From the NCBI GenBank assembly GCA_003512525.1, contig DOQG01000072.1:1-30713 (forward strand): a stretch of 30,713 bases of DNA, in the 5' to 3' direction. Origin of the DNA: Oscillospiraceae bacterium. Lineage in GTDB: Bacteria; Bacillota; Clostridia; Oscillospirales; Ruminococcaceae. The notes beneath the pieces were generated by a model, which searched no databases, was not told the origin of the DNA, and worked only from the letters and a program-made list of their open reading frames with translations. This document shows positions 14,456-21,842 of this stretch, in pieces. The position numbers were made by a program, and so were the translations under genes. Positions within the stretch are counted from its first letter, which is position 1, and every line of letters starts with the position of its first letter.

Positions 14456-14496
14456 AAAGTAAGTTCCACCGTGGAAATTTGAGTGGAGCTTACTTT
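14456..14496. repeat. 14-bp hairpin beside the repeat array
   Basis: The arms at 14456-14469 (AAAGTAAGTTCCAC) and 14483-14496 (GTGGAGCTTACTTT) are complementary apart from one pair that is G.U on the plus strand and A.C on the minus. A T-run follows on the plus strand. It lies between the truncated repeat and the fba terminator. Confidence 0.6.
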
Positions 14497-14550
14497 TGAC
14501 ATTTGCAAGAAAATACCTATGACTGATGTGTATTGACTGTTTCCTGATAA

Positions 14551-14580
14551 AGAAAATCGCCGCTAAATTCAAAGCGGCGA
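14551..14580 (-). terminator. Intrinsic terminator after fba
   Basis: TCGCCGCT (14557-14564) pairs perfectly with AGCGGCGA (14573-14580) around an 8-nt loop. On the minus strand TTTTCTTT follows. It lies 20 bp past the fba stop. Confidence 0.85.
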
Positions 14581-14600
14581 CTGTATCTTTAATCGTTTGA

Positions 14601-15464
14601 TTAAGCCTTGTTGATAGATCCGAAGAGTTCCATCTTTTCTTTAACTGTAGCCTTGATAGCTTCAAAGCCGGGAGCGAGGAGCTTTCTGGGATCGAAGCCC
14701 TTACCCTGAAGATCCTTACCTTCTTCGATGTACTTTCTTGTAGCTTCCTGGAATGCAAGCTGGCACTCTGTATTAACGTTTATCTTAGAAACGCCGAGTG
14801 AGATAGCCTTCTTGATCATATCAGCAGGAATACCTGTACCGCCGTGCAGTACGAGAGGCATATTACCAACCTTCTCCTTAACTGCTGCCAGTGTTTCAAA
14901 TGAAAGACCGGGCCAGTTTGCAGGATACTTACCGTGTATATTACCGATACCTGCAGCAAGCATTGTTACTCCGAGATCTGCAATTGCCTTGCATTCATCG
15001 GGATCGGCACATTCGCCCATGCCTACAACACCGTCTTCTTCGCCGCCGATAGAACCTACTTCAGCCTCAAGTGAGATGCCGAGTATATCGCAAGTGTTGA
15101 CGAGAGCTGTTGTCTTTTCAATGTTCTCAGCGATAGGATAGTGAGAACCATCGAACATTATAGAAGAGAAACCTGCATTGATGCAAGCCTTAGCACCTTC
15201 AAATGTACCGTGATCAAGATGAAGAGCAACAGGAACTGTGATGTTCAGTTCTTCGATCATACCCTTTACCATACCAACAACGGTCTTATAACCGCACATA
15301 TACTTACCTGCACCCTCAGATACACCTAAGATAACAGGTGAGTTGCACTCCTGTGCAGTAAGAAGTATAGCCTTTGTCCATTCAAGATTGTTTATGTTGA
15401 ACTGGCCTACGGCATACTTGCCTTCAAGTGCCTTGTTCAGCATTTCTTTTGCAGAAACTAACAT
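14601..15464 (-). CDS. fba: Class II fructose-1,6-bisphosphate aldolase
   Basis: A 287-residue zinc-dependent aldolase of glycolysis and gluconeogenesis. Key residues are in place: D84 (proton donor) and H85 (zinc) in ALHLDHGTFEG, the SIMFDGSHYP block, EAEVGSIGGEEDG, and the later zinc histidines H177 (GNIHGKYP) and H207 (LVLHGGTGIP). The length is normal for the bacterial class II family. The ATG at 15464 has an AAAGGAG site; the frame is open to 15542 but that part overlaps the promoter. It is monocistronic, with its own promoter (15514-15542) and terminator (14551-14580). Confidence 0.96.
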   Translation of the reverse strand: MLVSAKEMLNKALEGKYAVGQFNINNLEWTKAILLTAQECNSPVILGVSEGAGKYMCGYKTVVGMVKGMIEELNITVPVALHLDHGTFEGAKACINAGFSSIMFDGSHYPIAENIEKTTALVNTCDILGISLEAEVGSIGGEEDGVVGMGECADPDECKAIADLGVTMLAAGIGNIHGKYPANWPGLSFETLAAVKEKVGNMPLVLHGGTGIPADMIKKAISLGVSKINVNTECQLAFQEATRKYIEEGKDLQGKGFDPRKLLAPGFEAIKATVKEKMELFGSINKA

Positions 15465-15513
15465 TTGTTTTCTCCTTTGATTCTTATTACGGCGGAAACC
15501 GCCTTTCAGATTT

Positions 15514-15542
15514 ATTATACTACATCTGCCCTGCAAATGCAA
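15514..15542 (-). promoter_or_regulatory. Sigma-A promoter for fba
   Basis: On the minus strand TTGCAT (15537-15542) and a perfect TATAAT (15514-15519) are spaced by 17 bp, the same -35 variant as lepA. A small GGCGG/CCGCC hairpin (15491-15503) lies in the leader. Confidence 0.8.
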
Positions 15543-15549
15543 GTGAAAA

Positions 15550-15585
15550 TTAACAAAAAATAAGAGTCGCCGGGGTGGCGACTCT
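15550..15585 (-). terminator. Intrinsic terminator after the AbrB-type gene
   Basis: AGAGTCGCC (15563-15571) pairs perfectly with GGCGACTCT (15577-15585) around a 5-nt loop. On the minus strand TTATTTTTTG follows. Confidence 0.88.
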
Positions 15586-15592
15586 ATGTATC

Positions 15593-15844
15593 TTATTCAG
15601 CAAAATCCTTGATGAGTTCTGCAAGGCACTCTGAACAGATGTTCTTGCCCTTGAACTGCTGAATGTCACTTGCATTGTTGCAGAATGAGCAAGCAGGCAT
15701 ATACTTTTTAAGAATAATCTGATCGTCCTCAACATAGATTTCAAGAGAGTCCTTGATACCGATATCAAGAGTTCTTCTAAGCTCTATCGGGATAACAATT
15801 CTTCCGAGTTCGTCAACTTTTCTTACAATTCCTGTAGATTTCAT
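15593..15844 (-). CDS. AbrB/SpoVT-family regulator with a C-terminal four-cysteine knuckle
   Basis: An 83-residue transition-state-type regulator. Residues 1-48 form the AbrB swapped-hairpin DNA-binding domain (MKSTGIVRKVDELGRIVIPIELRRTL, then DSLEIYVEDDQIILKKY). Residues 50-75 carry C52-x2-C55 and C70-x2-C73, a probable zinc or metal knuckle in place of the usual AbrB multimerisation tail. The ATG follows AAGGAG. It has a consensus-like promoter (15923-15951) and its own terminator, so it is monocistronic. It probably controls stationary-phase or sporulation genes; the targets are unknown. Confidence 0.9.
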   Translation of the reverse strand: MKSTGIVRKVDELGRIVIPIELRRTLDIGIKDSLEIYVEDDQIILKKYMPACSFCNNASDIQQFKGKNICSECLAELIKDFAE

Positions 15845-15922
15845 GTTTTTTCTCCTTGTTGTTTTTACTTTTTCTTTCCTTATTTGAGCAAGAAGACCGT
15901 CACTTCCGCTTGCTTCGATTAT

Positions 15923-15951
15923 ATTTTACCAAATCTCTTTACATTTGTCAA
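15923..15951 (-). promoter_or_regulatory. Sigma-A promoter for the AbrB-type gene
   Basis: On the minus strand a perfect TTGACA (15946-15951) and TAAAAT (15923-15928) are spaced by 17 bp. The leader would be about 70 nt. Confidence 0.78.
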
Positions 15952-16155
15952 ATGTGGATTTTATATAGCTGTAATTCACTCCCATTCATAGCAGGAAAAG
16001 AAATTGTACATTATTCAAATCATATTTTACAGAAATTCGCTTTATCATCGCATTTAAACGCTTTTACTACAATTTCGACATAGAATTTCAAAAAACAAGA
16101 ACTTTTATCATCTTAAAAGACAGTACAAAAATTCAGCAATATGCACATATAAGCA

Positions 16156-16183
16156 TTTACTGTTACGCTATATATAGTATAAT
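16156..16183 (+). promoter_or_regulatory. Possible promoter for spmA
   Basis: A perfect TATAAT (16178-16183) lies 29 bp before the spmA ATG, with a weak TTTACT (16156-16161) 16 bp upstream of it. Bacillus spmA is driven by a sporulation sigma factor, and I could not fit a clean sigma-E match here, so the type is unsure. Confidence 0.4.
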
Positions 16184-16211
16184 TTGATACGAATAAAACG
16201 GTGGAGTTAAT

Positions 16212-16805
16212 ATGCGTTATGTAATTTTTGTTATAATATGCCTTTCGTTTCTTTTTGCTTCCGTGACCGGTAAAATGTCAGATCTGTCATCTGCGGCACT
16301 GACATCGTGTAAGGATGCAGTAACACTGTGCGTATCCCTTTGCGGCACTATCTGCCTTTGGAACGGTGTTATGAAAGTTGCGGAGCGCTCGGGTGCTGTA
16401 AAAAAGCTGTCTTGTGTATTTGCAAAACCGCTTGGACTTCTCTTTCCCGATATAGATAAAAAAGGTGCTGCTATGCAGTATATAGTAATGAATTTTATTT
16501 CCAATCTTCTCGGGCTGGGTAATGCTTCAACACCACTCGGAATAAAAGCGATGAACGAGCTGAAAAAAGAACAAAAAGCCGATAAGACCGCTACGCGCAG
16601 TATGATCATACTTGTTGTGATGAACACGGCAAGCATTCAGTTCTTTCCCTCTACTATAGTGGCAATCAGGGCTTCTTACGGAAGTGCATCTTCGTCAGAT
16701 ATAGTCCCCTGTGTATGGATAGTTTCGACAATTGCTCTCGGCGCTTCGGTAATATCCGTTTTTGCCGCTGACAAAATATCATCACGGAGAAAGAAAAATG
16801 ACTGA
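16212..16805 (+). CDS. spmA: Spore maturation protein A
   Basis: A 197-residue membrane protein close in length to Bacillus SpmA. It carries the nucleoside-recognition (Gate) type domain, with hydrophobic segments at the N-terminus and around KDAVTLCVSLCGTICLWNGVM, the family block NFISNLLGLGNASTPLGIKAM, and a last membrane segment before a basic RRKKND end. SpmA and SpmB are needed for core dehydration of the spore. The ATG follows GGTGGAG. The stop overlaps the spmB start by 8 bp (ATGACTGA), so the two are translationally coupled. Confidence 0.94.
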   Translation: MRYVIFVIICLSFLFASVTGKMSDLSSAALTSCKDAVTLCVSLCGTICLWNGVMKVAERSGAVKKLSCVFAKPLGLLFPDIDKKGAAMQYIVMNFISNLLGLGNASTPLGIKAMNELKKEQKADKTATRSMIILVVMNTASIQFFPSTIVAIRASYGSASSSDIVPCVWIVSTIALGASVISVFAADKISSRRKKND

Positions 16806-17316
16806 AATAACGGATTACATAGCGCCTGCTATGATACTTGCGGTATTCACATACGGAATAGCAGTCAAGACAGATATATTCGATGCATTTATAGAAGGCG
16901 CATCCGAAGGACTTAAAACCACGTTCGACATACTCCCGGCACTTATATGTCTTATGACCTGTATCGGTATGTTCAAAGCATCAGGTTGTATGGAAATGCT
17001 GACACAGCTTATAAACCCGGTAACATCTTTTTTCGGCTTTCCGGACGAATGCATACCTCTGATATTTATTCGTCCGCTGTCCGGCAGCGGTGCGTTATCT
17101 GTATATGACGGTATAATCGCAGAAAACGGTGCTGACAGCTTTGTCAGTCGTGTTGCCTCTACGATGATGGGATCTACCGAAACAACATTCTACACTGTTG
17201 CCGTATACTTCGGAGCGGCGAAGATAAAGAAAAGCCGCTATGCTGTTCCTGCGGCGCTGACAGGCGATATGATAGGCTGGATCGCTTCTGCGGTCGCAGT
17301 AAGGCTTTTCTTCTGA
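16798..17316 (+). CDS. spmB: Spore maturation protein B
   Basis: A 172-residue partner of SpmA from the same Gate-domain superfamily. Family blocks include the EGLKTTFDILPALICLM segment, FIRPLSGSGALSVYDGI and STMMGSTETTFYTVAVYFGAAKI. Several membrane segments are evident. The frame is open upstream to 16762, but the ATG at 16798 lies in the spmA stop overlap and has a CGGAGAAAG site. A bidirectional terminator follows. Confidence 0.94.
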   Translation: MTEITDYIAPAMILAVFTYGIAVKTDIFDAFIEGASEGLKTTFDILPALICLMTCIGMFKASGCMEMLTQLINPVTSFFGFPDECIPLIFIRPLSGSGALSVYDGIIAENGADSFVSRVASTMMGSTETTFYTVAVYFGAAKIKKSRYAVPAALTGDMIGWIASAVAVRLFF

Positions 17317-17320
17317 TATA

Positions 17321-17357
17321 AAAAAGCACGGTGAAACAGTATTCCGCCGTGCTTTTT
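17321..17357. terminator. Bidirectional terminator between spmB and ybaK
   Basis: AAAAAGCACGG (17321-17331) and CCGTGCTTTTT (17347-17357) form an 11-bp stem with A-run and T-run flanks. It serves both convergent operons. Confidence 0.92.
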
Positions 17358-17362
17358 TGATA

Positions 17363-17848
17363 TCAATCTTTTACAATGTCGCACACTTCGGCTCTCGTGA
17401 CCTTTATCAGGTCGTCGGGAGCGATTATTATCTGCGTGCCAAGCTTACCGCCACTGACTATAACCTTATCAAAGTCTTTTATCGTATCGTGATAAACTGT
17501 CTTATACTGCTTTTTCATTCCTATCGGTGTACAGCCGCCGCGAATATAACCTGTTACCGCGTTAATATCCTTGACGTGTACCATTTCGATGGACTTCTCA
17601 CCGACCGCCTTTGCCGCTTTTTTCATATCAAGTTCAAGCGCTATCGGAATAGCAAATACATAGTAGTTTTTAGTTTTACCCTCGGTCACAAGTGTTTTAA
17701 AAGTGCTTTCGTAAGGCTGTCCTAGCATATCCGCAATGTGTACGCCGTCTATAAATTCGTCACACTCATAAGTGTTGACTTCATAGTTTATCTTATTTTT
17801 GTCCAGTATGCGCATTGCATTGGTCTTGTTCTCTTTTTCTTTTGCCAT
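17363..17848 (-). CDS. ybaK: YbaK-type Cys-tRNA(Pro)/Cys-tRNA(Cys) deacylase
   Basis: A 161-residue member of the YbaK/EbsC branch of the bacterial ProX-like editing family, which hydrolyses mischarged Cys-tRNA(Pro). The active-site block GYIRGGCTPIGMKKQY and the FKTLVTEG...YYVFAIP strand are characteristic. It is the last gene of the hyd operon. Two ATGs are close: 17854 makes an ATGA overlap with the aspA stop but sits on the Shine-Dalgarno, whereas 17848 lies at a normal distance from AAAGGAG, so I chose the latter. Its link with hydrogenase maturation is unclear and may be operon hitch-hiking. Confidence 0.9.
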   Translation of the reverse strand: MAKEKENKTNAMRILDKNKINYEVNTYECDEFIDGVHIADMLGQPYESTFKTLVTEGKTKNYYVFAIPIALELDMKKAAKAVGEKSIEMVHVKDINAVTGYIRGGCTPIGMKKQYKTVYHDTIKDFDKVIVSGGKLGTQIIIAPDDLIKVTRAEVCDIVKD

Positions 17849-17850
17849 TG

Positions 17851-19179
17851 TCATTCTCCTTTGCCGTTTATCGCCTGCGCGTTTCCTTCTGCAAGAGCAA
17901 TGAAACGCTCTTTGTTATTTTCACACTCGACAAGGAGCTTTTCTACTGCTTCGTACCCCAGTACAGGAACATATTTCATAGCATACGCTCTGCTGTGTTC
18001 CAGGTGATAGCCGCAGGCATTTTTATCGGCTGTGAGAATTTTAACGCATTTTTCGGTAAAAGTCAAGACTGCACCGGTAAGAATTTTAAGGCTGTCAATA
18101 AAGCTGTCGGCAATAAGCGGCATAAATGCATTCAGCTCAAAATTTCCCATAGATGAAGCATATGTAACAGCAGTATCATTTGATATTGCTTTAACTGCCG
18201 CCTGTATTACAGCTTCAGGTATAACAGGGTTCACTTTACCCGGCATTGCCGTGCTTCCCTTCTGCATAGGAGAAAGCTTTACCTCACCGATAAATTCGGC
18301 GTTCATAAGCCGCAGGTCATTTGCAATCTTTATCAGATCAACCGCAAGAGATTTCAGCAGTCCCGACACTTCTGCAAACACATCACAATTCTGAGTGATA
18401 TCCATAGGATATTCGGCACGGGCAAGACCTATACCGCTTTCCTTGCGGATAAGCTCCGTCATACGGAAAACATATTTGTTATTCGCCGCTTTGCCTACCG
18501 CCGCACCTCCGATATTGATAAATCGCAGACGTTCTTCAGCCTTATATATCCGCCATCTGTCCCTTGCTATACACTGTGCATATGATCCGAACTGCTCTCC
18601 GAGAGTGATTTCTGTTGCATTCATAAGCTCGGTTCTGCCGATCTTTTTTATGTGCGCAAACTCCTGTTCTTTTGCCTGAAGCGCAGTCTGAAGCTGTGCA
18701 CACCCATCACTCAGCTTGCGTATAAGCTTTATTGAAGCAATGCGTACAGCAGTCGGGAAAATATCATTTGTGGACTGATTGAGATTAACATGGTCAAGCG
18801 GGTCTATAAAGTCGTAATCACCGCACCTTCTGCCGGCAATAAGCAAAGCGGTGTTGCAGACGACCTCGTTTACATTCATATTTATAGAAGTACCCGCTCC
18901 GCCCTGTAATGTGTCAGTCGGAAAAAGCGACATATCAATTTTAAAGCTGAGCTTATCGCACGCACTTACAATGTACTGTGCTATATTATCATCAAGAAGC
19001 CCCGCGTCACGGTTTGCGACAGCGGCGGATCTTTTCAGCATAATAAGCTCATATATCAGCTCTTTATGAACAGCCTTACCGGATATACTGAAGTTTGATA
19101 CCGCCCTTGCGGTATTTATTCCGTAAAGGCAGTCATCGGGCAGTTTGACACTGCCGAGAAAATCGCTTTCAGTTCTCAT
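17851..19179 (-). CDS. aspA: Aspartase/fumarase-superfamily lyase in the hyd operon
   Basis: A 442-residue protein of the aspartase/fumarase superfamily, somewhat shorter than standard aspartase (about 470). Conserved elements: QGGAGTSINMN (T97), NQSTND (S136, T137, N138), and the signature GSTAMPGKVNP with S309 as probable catalytic serine plus K315 and N317. Unusual points: GRTEL has Glu184 where fumarases have His and aspartases Gln or His; GGAAVGKAANN replaces the usual GGTAIGTG-N; RLMNAEFIGEV replaces the RL-SGP-G loop. The substrate may therefore differ from aspartate. The ATG at 19179 lies inside the last codons of hydF (11-bp overlap) with a GGAGAT site. It could supply ammonia for the dithiomethylamine ligand; this is inference. 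Confidence 0.85.
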   Translation of the reverse strand: MRTESDFLGSVKLPDDCLYGINTARAVSNFSISGKAVHKELIYELIMLKRSAAVANRDAGLLDDNIAQYIVSACDKLSFKIDMSLFPTDTLQGGAGTSINMNVNEVVCNTALLIAGRRCGDYDFIDPLDHVNLNQSTNDIFPTAVRIASIKLIRKLSDGCAQLQTALQAKEQEFAHIKKIGRTELMNATEITLGEQFGSYAQCIARDRWRIYKAEERLRFINIGGAAVGKAANNKYVFRMTELIRKESGIGLARAEYPMDITQNCDVFAEVSGLLKSLAVDLIKIANDLRLMNAEFIGEVKLSPMQKGSTAMPGKVNPVIPEAVIQAAVKAISNDTAVTYASSMGNFELNAFMPLIADSFIDSLKILTGAVLTFTEKCVKILTADKNACGYHLEHSRAYAMKYVPVLGYEAVEKLLVECENNKERFIALAEGNAQAINGKGE

Positions 19180-20389
19180 CGTTATCTCCGCAAAGAAGTG
19201 AATAAATGTACTCGAACGGCTGTACACTGCGCTTAAGTATGCCCTGAGTGTAGGCAATACAGATGCCGTAATTGGTTATCGGCACACCCGCGTCTTTAGC
19301 ACAGGCTATGCGGTACTTCATCTCACGCTCTGTAAGAGTGCAGCCTCCGCAATGAATAATCAGCTTATATGGGCTTAGATCTTCGGGGAAAGTGCCGCCC
19401 GATGAGAACTCGAACTGTATCTGCTTTCCGGTGTAATTGCTTACCCATCTCGGAATTTTAACCGTACCTATATCGTCACACTGCCTGTGATGAGTACAAC
19501 CCTCCGATATAAGTACCTTATCACCGTCATTCAACCTGTCAAGTGCGGTAACTCCGAGAACATTTGTTTCAAGATCGCCCTTGTAACGCGCCATAAGTAT
19601 CGAAAATGATGTCAGCATTATATCATCGGGGACATCTGCCGAAACCTTTGAGAAAACCTGACTGTCGGTTATCACCAGCGCAGGCTTTATATTTAGCTTT
19701 GACAGCGTATCACGCAGCTCATGTTCCTTACATACAACAGCCGTAGCATCAGCTTCAAGTATATCCCTTATTGTCTGTTGCTGAGGAAGTATAAGCCTGC
19801 CTTTCGGAGCGGCTTTGTCGATAGGTACTACAAGCACTGCAACATCTCCCGGGTTCAGCAGGTCTGCACAGATGCTGAGCGTTTCGTTTTTGATGTTCAG
19901 CTTTGAGCCGATCAGTTCCTTAAGCTCATTTATATTGGTTTTGTTCAGCGCATCTGTGTAAATCGTATCATTACCATAGGCAGGTACAGTATCAAGCAGG
20001 TCGCACTTGTTCATAACCGTTATATAAGGAATATTCTGCTTCTTCAGCTTTTCAAGTATAGCGTTGTCGAAGTCGGATATGCCTTTCGTACTGTCAACAA
20101 CAAGCAACGCTATATCGGTCTTGAAAAGCACCTGATAGCTTTTCTTCACACGCATACTGCCGAGGTCGCCCTCATCGTCAAGTCCCGGCGTATCGGTTAT
20201 CATGACAGGACCCAGCGGCAAAAGCTCCATTGCCTTTGAAACAGGGTCGGTAGTAGTGCCCGCTGTATCAGAAACAACAGCAAGCTCCTGACCTGTTATA
20301 GCGTTTATAAGGCTCGACTTACCTGCATTTCGTCTGCCGAAAATTCCTATATGTATTCTCTCGCCGCTTGGAGTAGTGTTTAAACTCAC
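19169..20389 (-). CDS. hydF: [FeFe]-hydrogenase maturation GTPase HydF
   Basis: A 406-residue HydF, the scaffold GTPase on which the 2Fe subcluster is finished before transfer to the hydrogenase. The N-terminal GTPase domain has IGIFGRRNAGKSS (Walker A, K24), TDTPGLDDEG and NKCD. The C-terminal cluster domain has CTHHRQC and HCGGC, giving the conserved CxH...HCxxC iron-sulfur ligands. The start is best placed at a GTG (20389) with AAAGGAG upstream, giving the familiar SLNTTPSGERIHIGIFG beginning; the frame is open to 20455 but overlaps hydG. It follows hydG by 25 bp. Confidence 0.97.
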   Translation of the reverse strand: MSLNTTPSGERIHIGIFGRRNAGKSSLINAITGQELAVVSDTAGTTTDPVSKAMELLPLGPVMITDTPGLDDEGDLGSMRVKKSYQVLFKTDIALLVVDSTKGISDFDNAILEKLKKQNIPYITVMNKCDLLDTVPAYGNDTIYTDALNKTNINELKELIGSKLNIKNETLSICADLLNPGDVAVLVVPIDKAAPKGRLILPQQQTIRDILEADATAVVCKEHELRDTLSKLNIKPALVITDSQVFSKVSADVPDDIMLTSFSILMARYKGDLETNVLGVTALDRLNDGDKVLISEGCTHHRQCDDIGTVKIPRWVSNYTGKQIQFEFSSGGTFPEDLSPYKLIIHCGGCTLTEREMKYRIACAKDAGVPITNYGICIAYTQGILKRSVQPFEYIYSLLCGDNDEN

Positions 20390-20414
20390 GGACTGCTCCT
20401 TTCGTTGTCGGTCA

Positions 20415-21839
20415 TCAGAACCTGAAATCTCTCTGACCGTGAATAATGTTGTCAATATACTCGGTCGCCTTTGCTCTTACCTTTTCATTCGGAATAGTTG
20501 TAAGCTCTCTTGCGATAAGCTCCTCGCCGATTTTTCTTGTATCCTCCGATGCATAGTCTACAAGATATTCCTTCAATGTCATAAGGGCGTTCGGGTGACA
20601 GCAGTTCTGTATCTGACCTGCCTTGCACAAGCTCATGAAACGATCTCCTGTTCTTCCCTCGCGGTAGCAGGCTGTACAGAATGACGGAATGTAGCCTAAG
20701 CGCATAAGCCAGTTTACAACTTCGTCAAGGCTTCTGTTGTCGGATACGTCAAACTGTGCGGAATTTTCTTCTTCGGACTCAGGCTCTGCATAACCGCCGA
20801 CGCTTGTTCTTGAACCGCCGCTTATCTGTGAAATACCGAGATGAAGCACTCTTTCTCTTGACTTCTGACTTTCTCTTGTAGAAACTATCATTCCGGTATA
20901 GGGAACGGCTATTCTCAGACAGGCTACTATCTTTGCAAATGTATCATCGGTGATACCGTTGTCAAATTCATCGGGATCAATGTCGTCCGCTCTTCTTACT
21001 CTCGGAACAGAGATAGTGTGAGGACCTACACCGTGTACGGCTTCAAGATGCTCTGCGTGCATTAAAAGTCCCGCAAACTCGTATCTGTACAGCTCCAGTC
21101 CGAACAATGCACCGATACCTACATCGTCAATTCCGCCCTCCATAGCTCTGTCCATAGCCTCTGTATGATAAGCGTAATTGTGCTTCGGTCCTGTCGGGTG
21201 CAGACGCTCATAGCTCTCCTTATGATAAGTTTCCTGGAACAGTATATATGTGCCGATGCCTGCCTCTTTCAGCTTTCTGTAGTTTTCTACCGTAGTTGCG
21301 GCGATGTTTACATTAACTCTGCGAATAGCGCCGTTCTTGTGCTTGATCGAGTAAATAGTTTTGATACATTCGAGTATGTATTCAAGAGGGTTGTTTACAG
21401 GGTCTTCACCCGCTTCAATTGCAAGTCTTTTGTGACCCATATCCTGTAAGGCAATGACCTCCTGTCTTACCTCATCCTGTGTCAACTTTTTACGACAGAT
21501 ATGCTTGTTCTTAGCGTGGTAAGGACAGTAAAGGCAACCGTTCACGCAGTAGTTTGACAGATACAGCGGAGCGAACATAACTATTCTGTTGCCGTAAAAG
21601 TCCTTTTTTATCTGTTCGGCGAGCTTGTATATCTCCTCGTTCTTTTCAGGAATGTCGCAGTCCAGCAGAACCTCGGCTTCTCTGTGCGAAAGACCCTTTC
21701 TGAGCCTTGCCTTTTCAAGAATGCTGTCGATAAGCTCCGCATTATGCTTGTTCTCTTCGGCATATCTCAGTGTTTCTTCAATTTCCTTGTGATTGATAAA
21801 TTCCTCAGCCTTGAGTGATTTTGGGTCGTAATTATACAT
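20415..21839 (-). CDS. hydG: [FeFe]-hydrogenase maturase HydG (tyrosine lyase)
   Basis: A full-length 474-residue radical SAM tyrosine lyase that makes CO and cyanide for the H-cluster. The radical SAM motif is C98-x3-C102-x2-C105 (NYCVNGCLYCPYH). The C-terminal second cluster is formed by CTACYREGRTGDRF and the downstream KAGQIQNCCHPNAL, the CxxC-x22-C arrangement typical of HydG. The ATG is preceded by AAAGGAAA and lies only 3 bp after the hydE stop. Confidence 0.98.
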   Translation of the reverse strand: MYNYDPKSLKAEEFINHKEIEETLRYAEENKHNAELIDSILEKARLRKGLSHREAEVLLDCDIPEKNEEIYKLAEQIKKDFYGNRIVMFAPLYLSNYCVNGCLYCPYHAKNKHICRKKLTQDEVRQEVIALQDMGHKRLAIEAGEDPVNNPLEYILECIKTIYSIKHKNGAIRRVNVNIAATTVENYRKLKEAGIGTYILFQETYHKESYERLHPTGPKHNYAYHTEAMDRAMEGGIDDVGIGALFGLELYRYEFAGLLMHAEHLEAVHGVGPHTISVPRVRRADDIDPDEFDNGITDDTFAKIVACLRIAVPYTGMIVSTRESQKSRERVLHLGISQISGGSRTSVGGYAEPESEEENSAQFDVSDNRSLDEVVNWLMRLGYIPSFCTACYREGRTGDRFMSLCKAGQIQNCCHPNALMTLKEYLVDYASEDTRKIGEELIARELTTIPNEKVRAKATEYIDNIIHGQRDFRF

Positions 21840-21842
21840 ATT

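Larger units (their letters stand above)
15845..16211. other. Divergent intergenic region, promoters only
   Basis: This 367-bp AT-rich gap separates the AbrB-type gene (minus) from spmA (plus). It holds the regulator's promoter at 15923-15951 and a weaker plus-strand promoter near 16156-16183. A 75-codon open frame at 15856-16083 has no ribosome site and looks like chance. I see nothing else in it. Confidence 0.6.

Noticed and set aside
14240..14758. A 172-codon minus-strand open frame across the repeats and the fba end
   Set aside because: It overlaps fba coding sequence in another frame, the fba terminator and the palindromic repeats, and has no ribosome site.
15856..16083. A 75-codon plus-strand open frame in the spmA upstream gap
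   Set aside because: No Shine-Dalgarno, AT-rich low-information composition, and it overlaps the AbrB-type gene's promoter.
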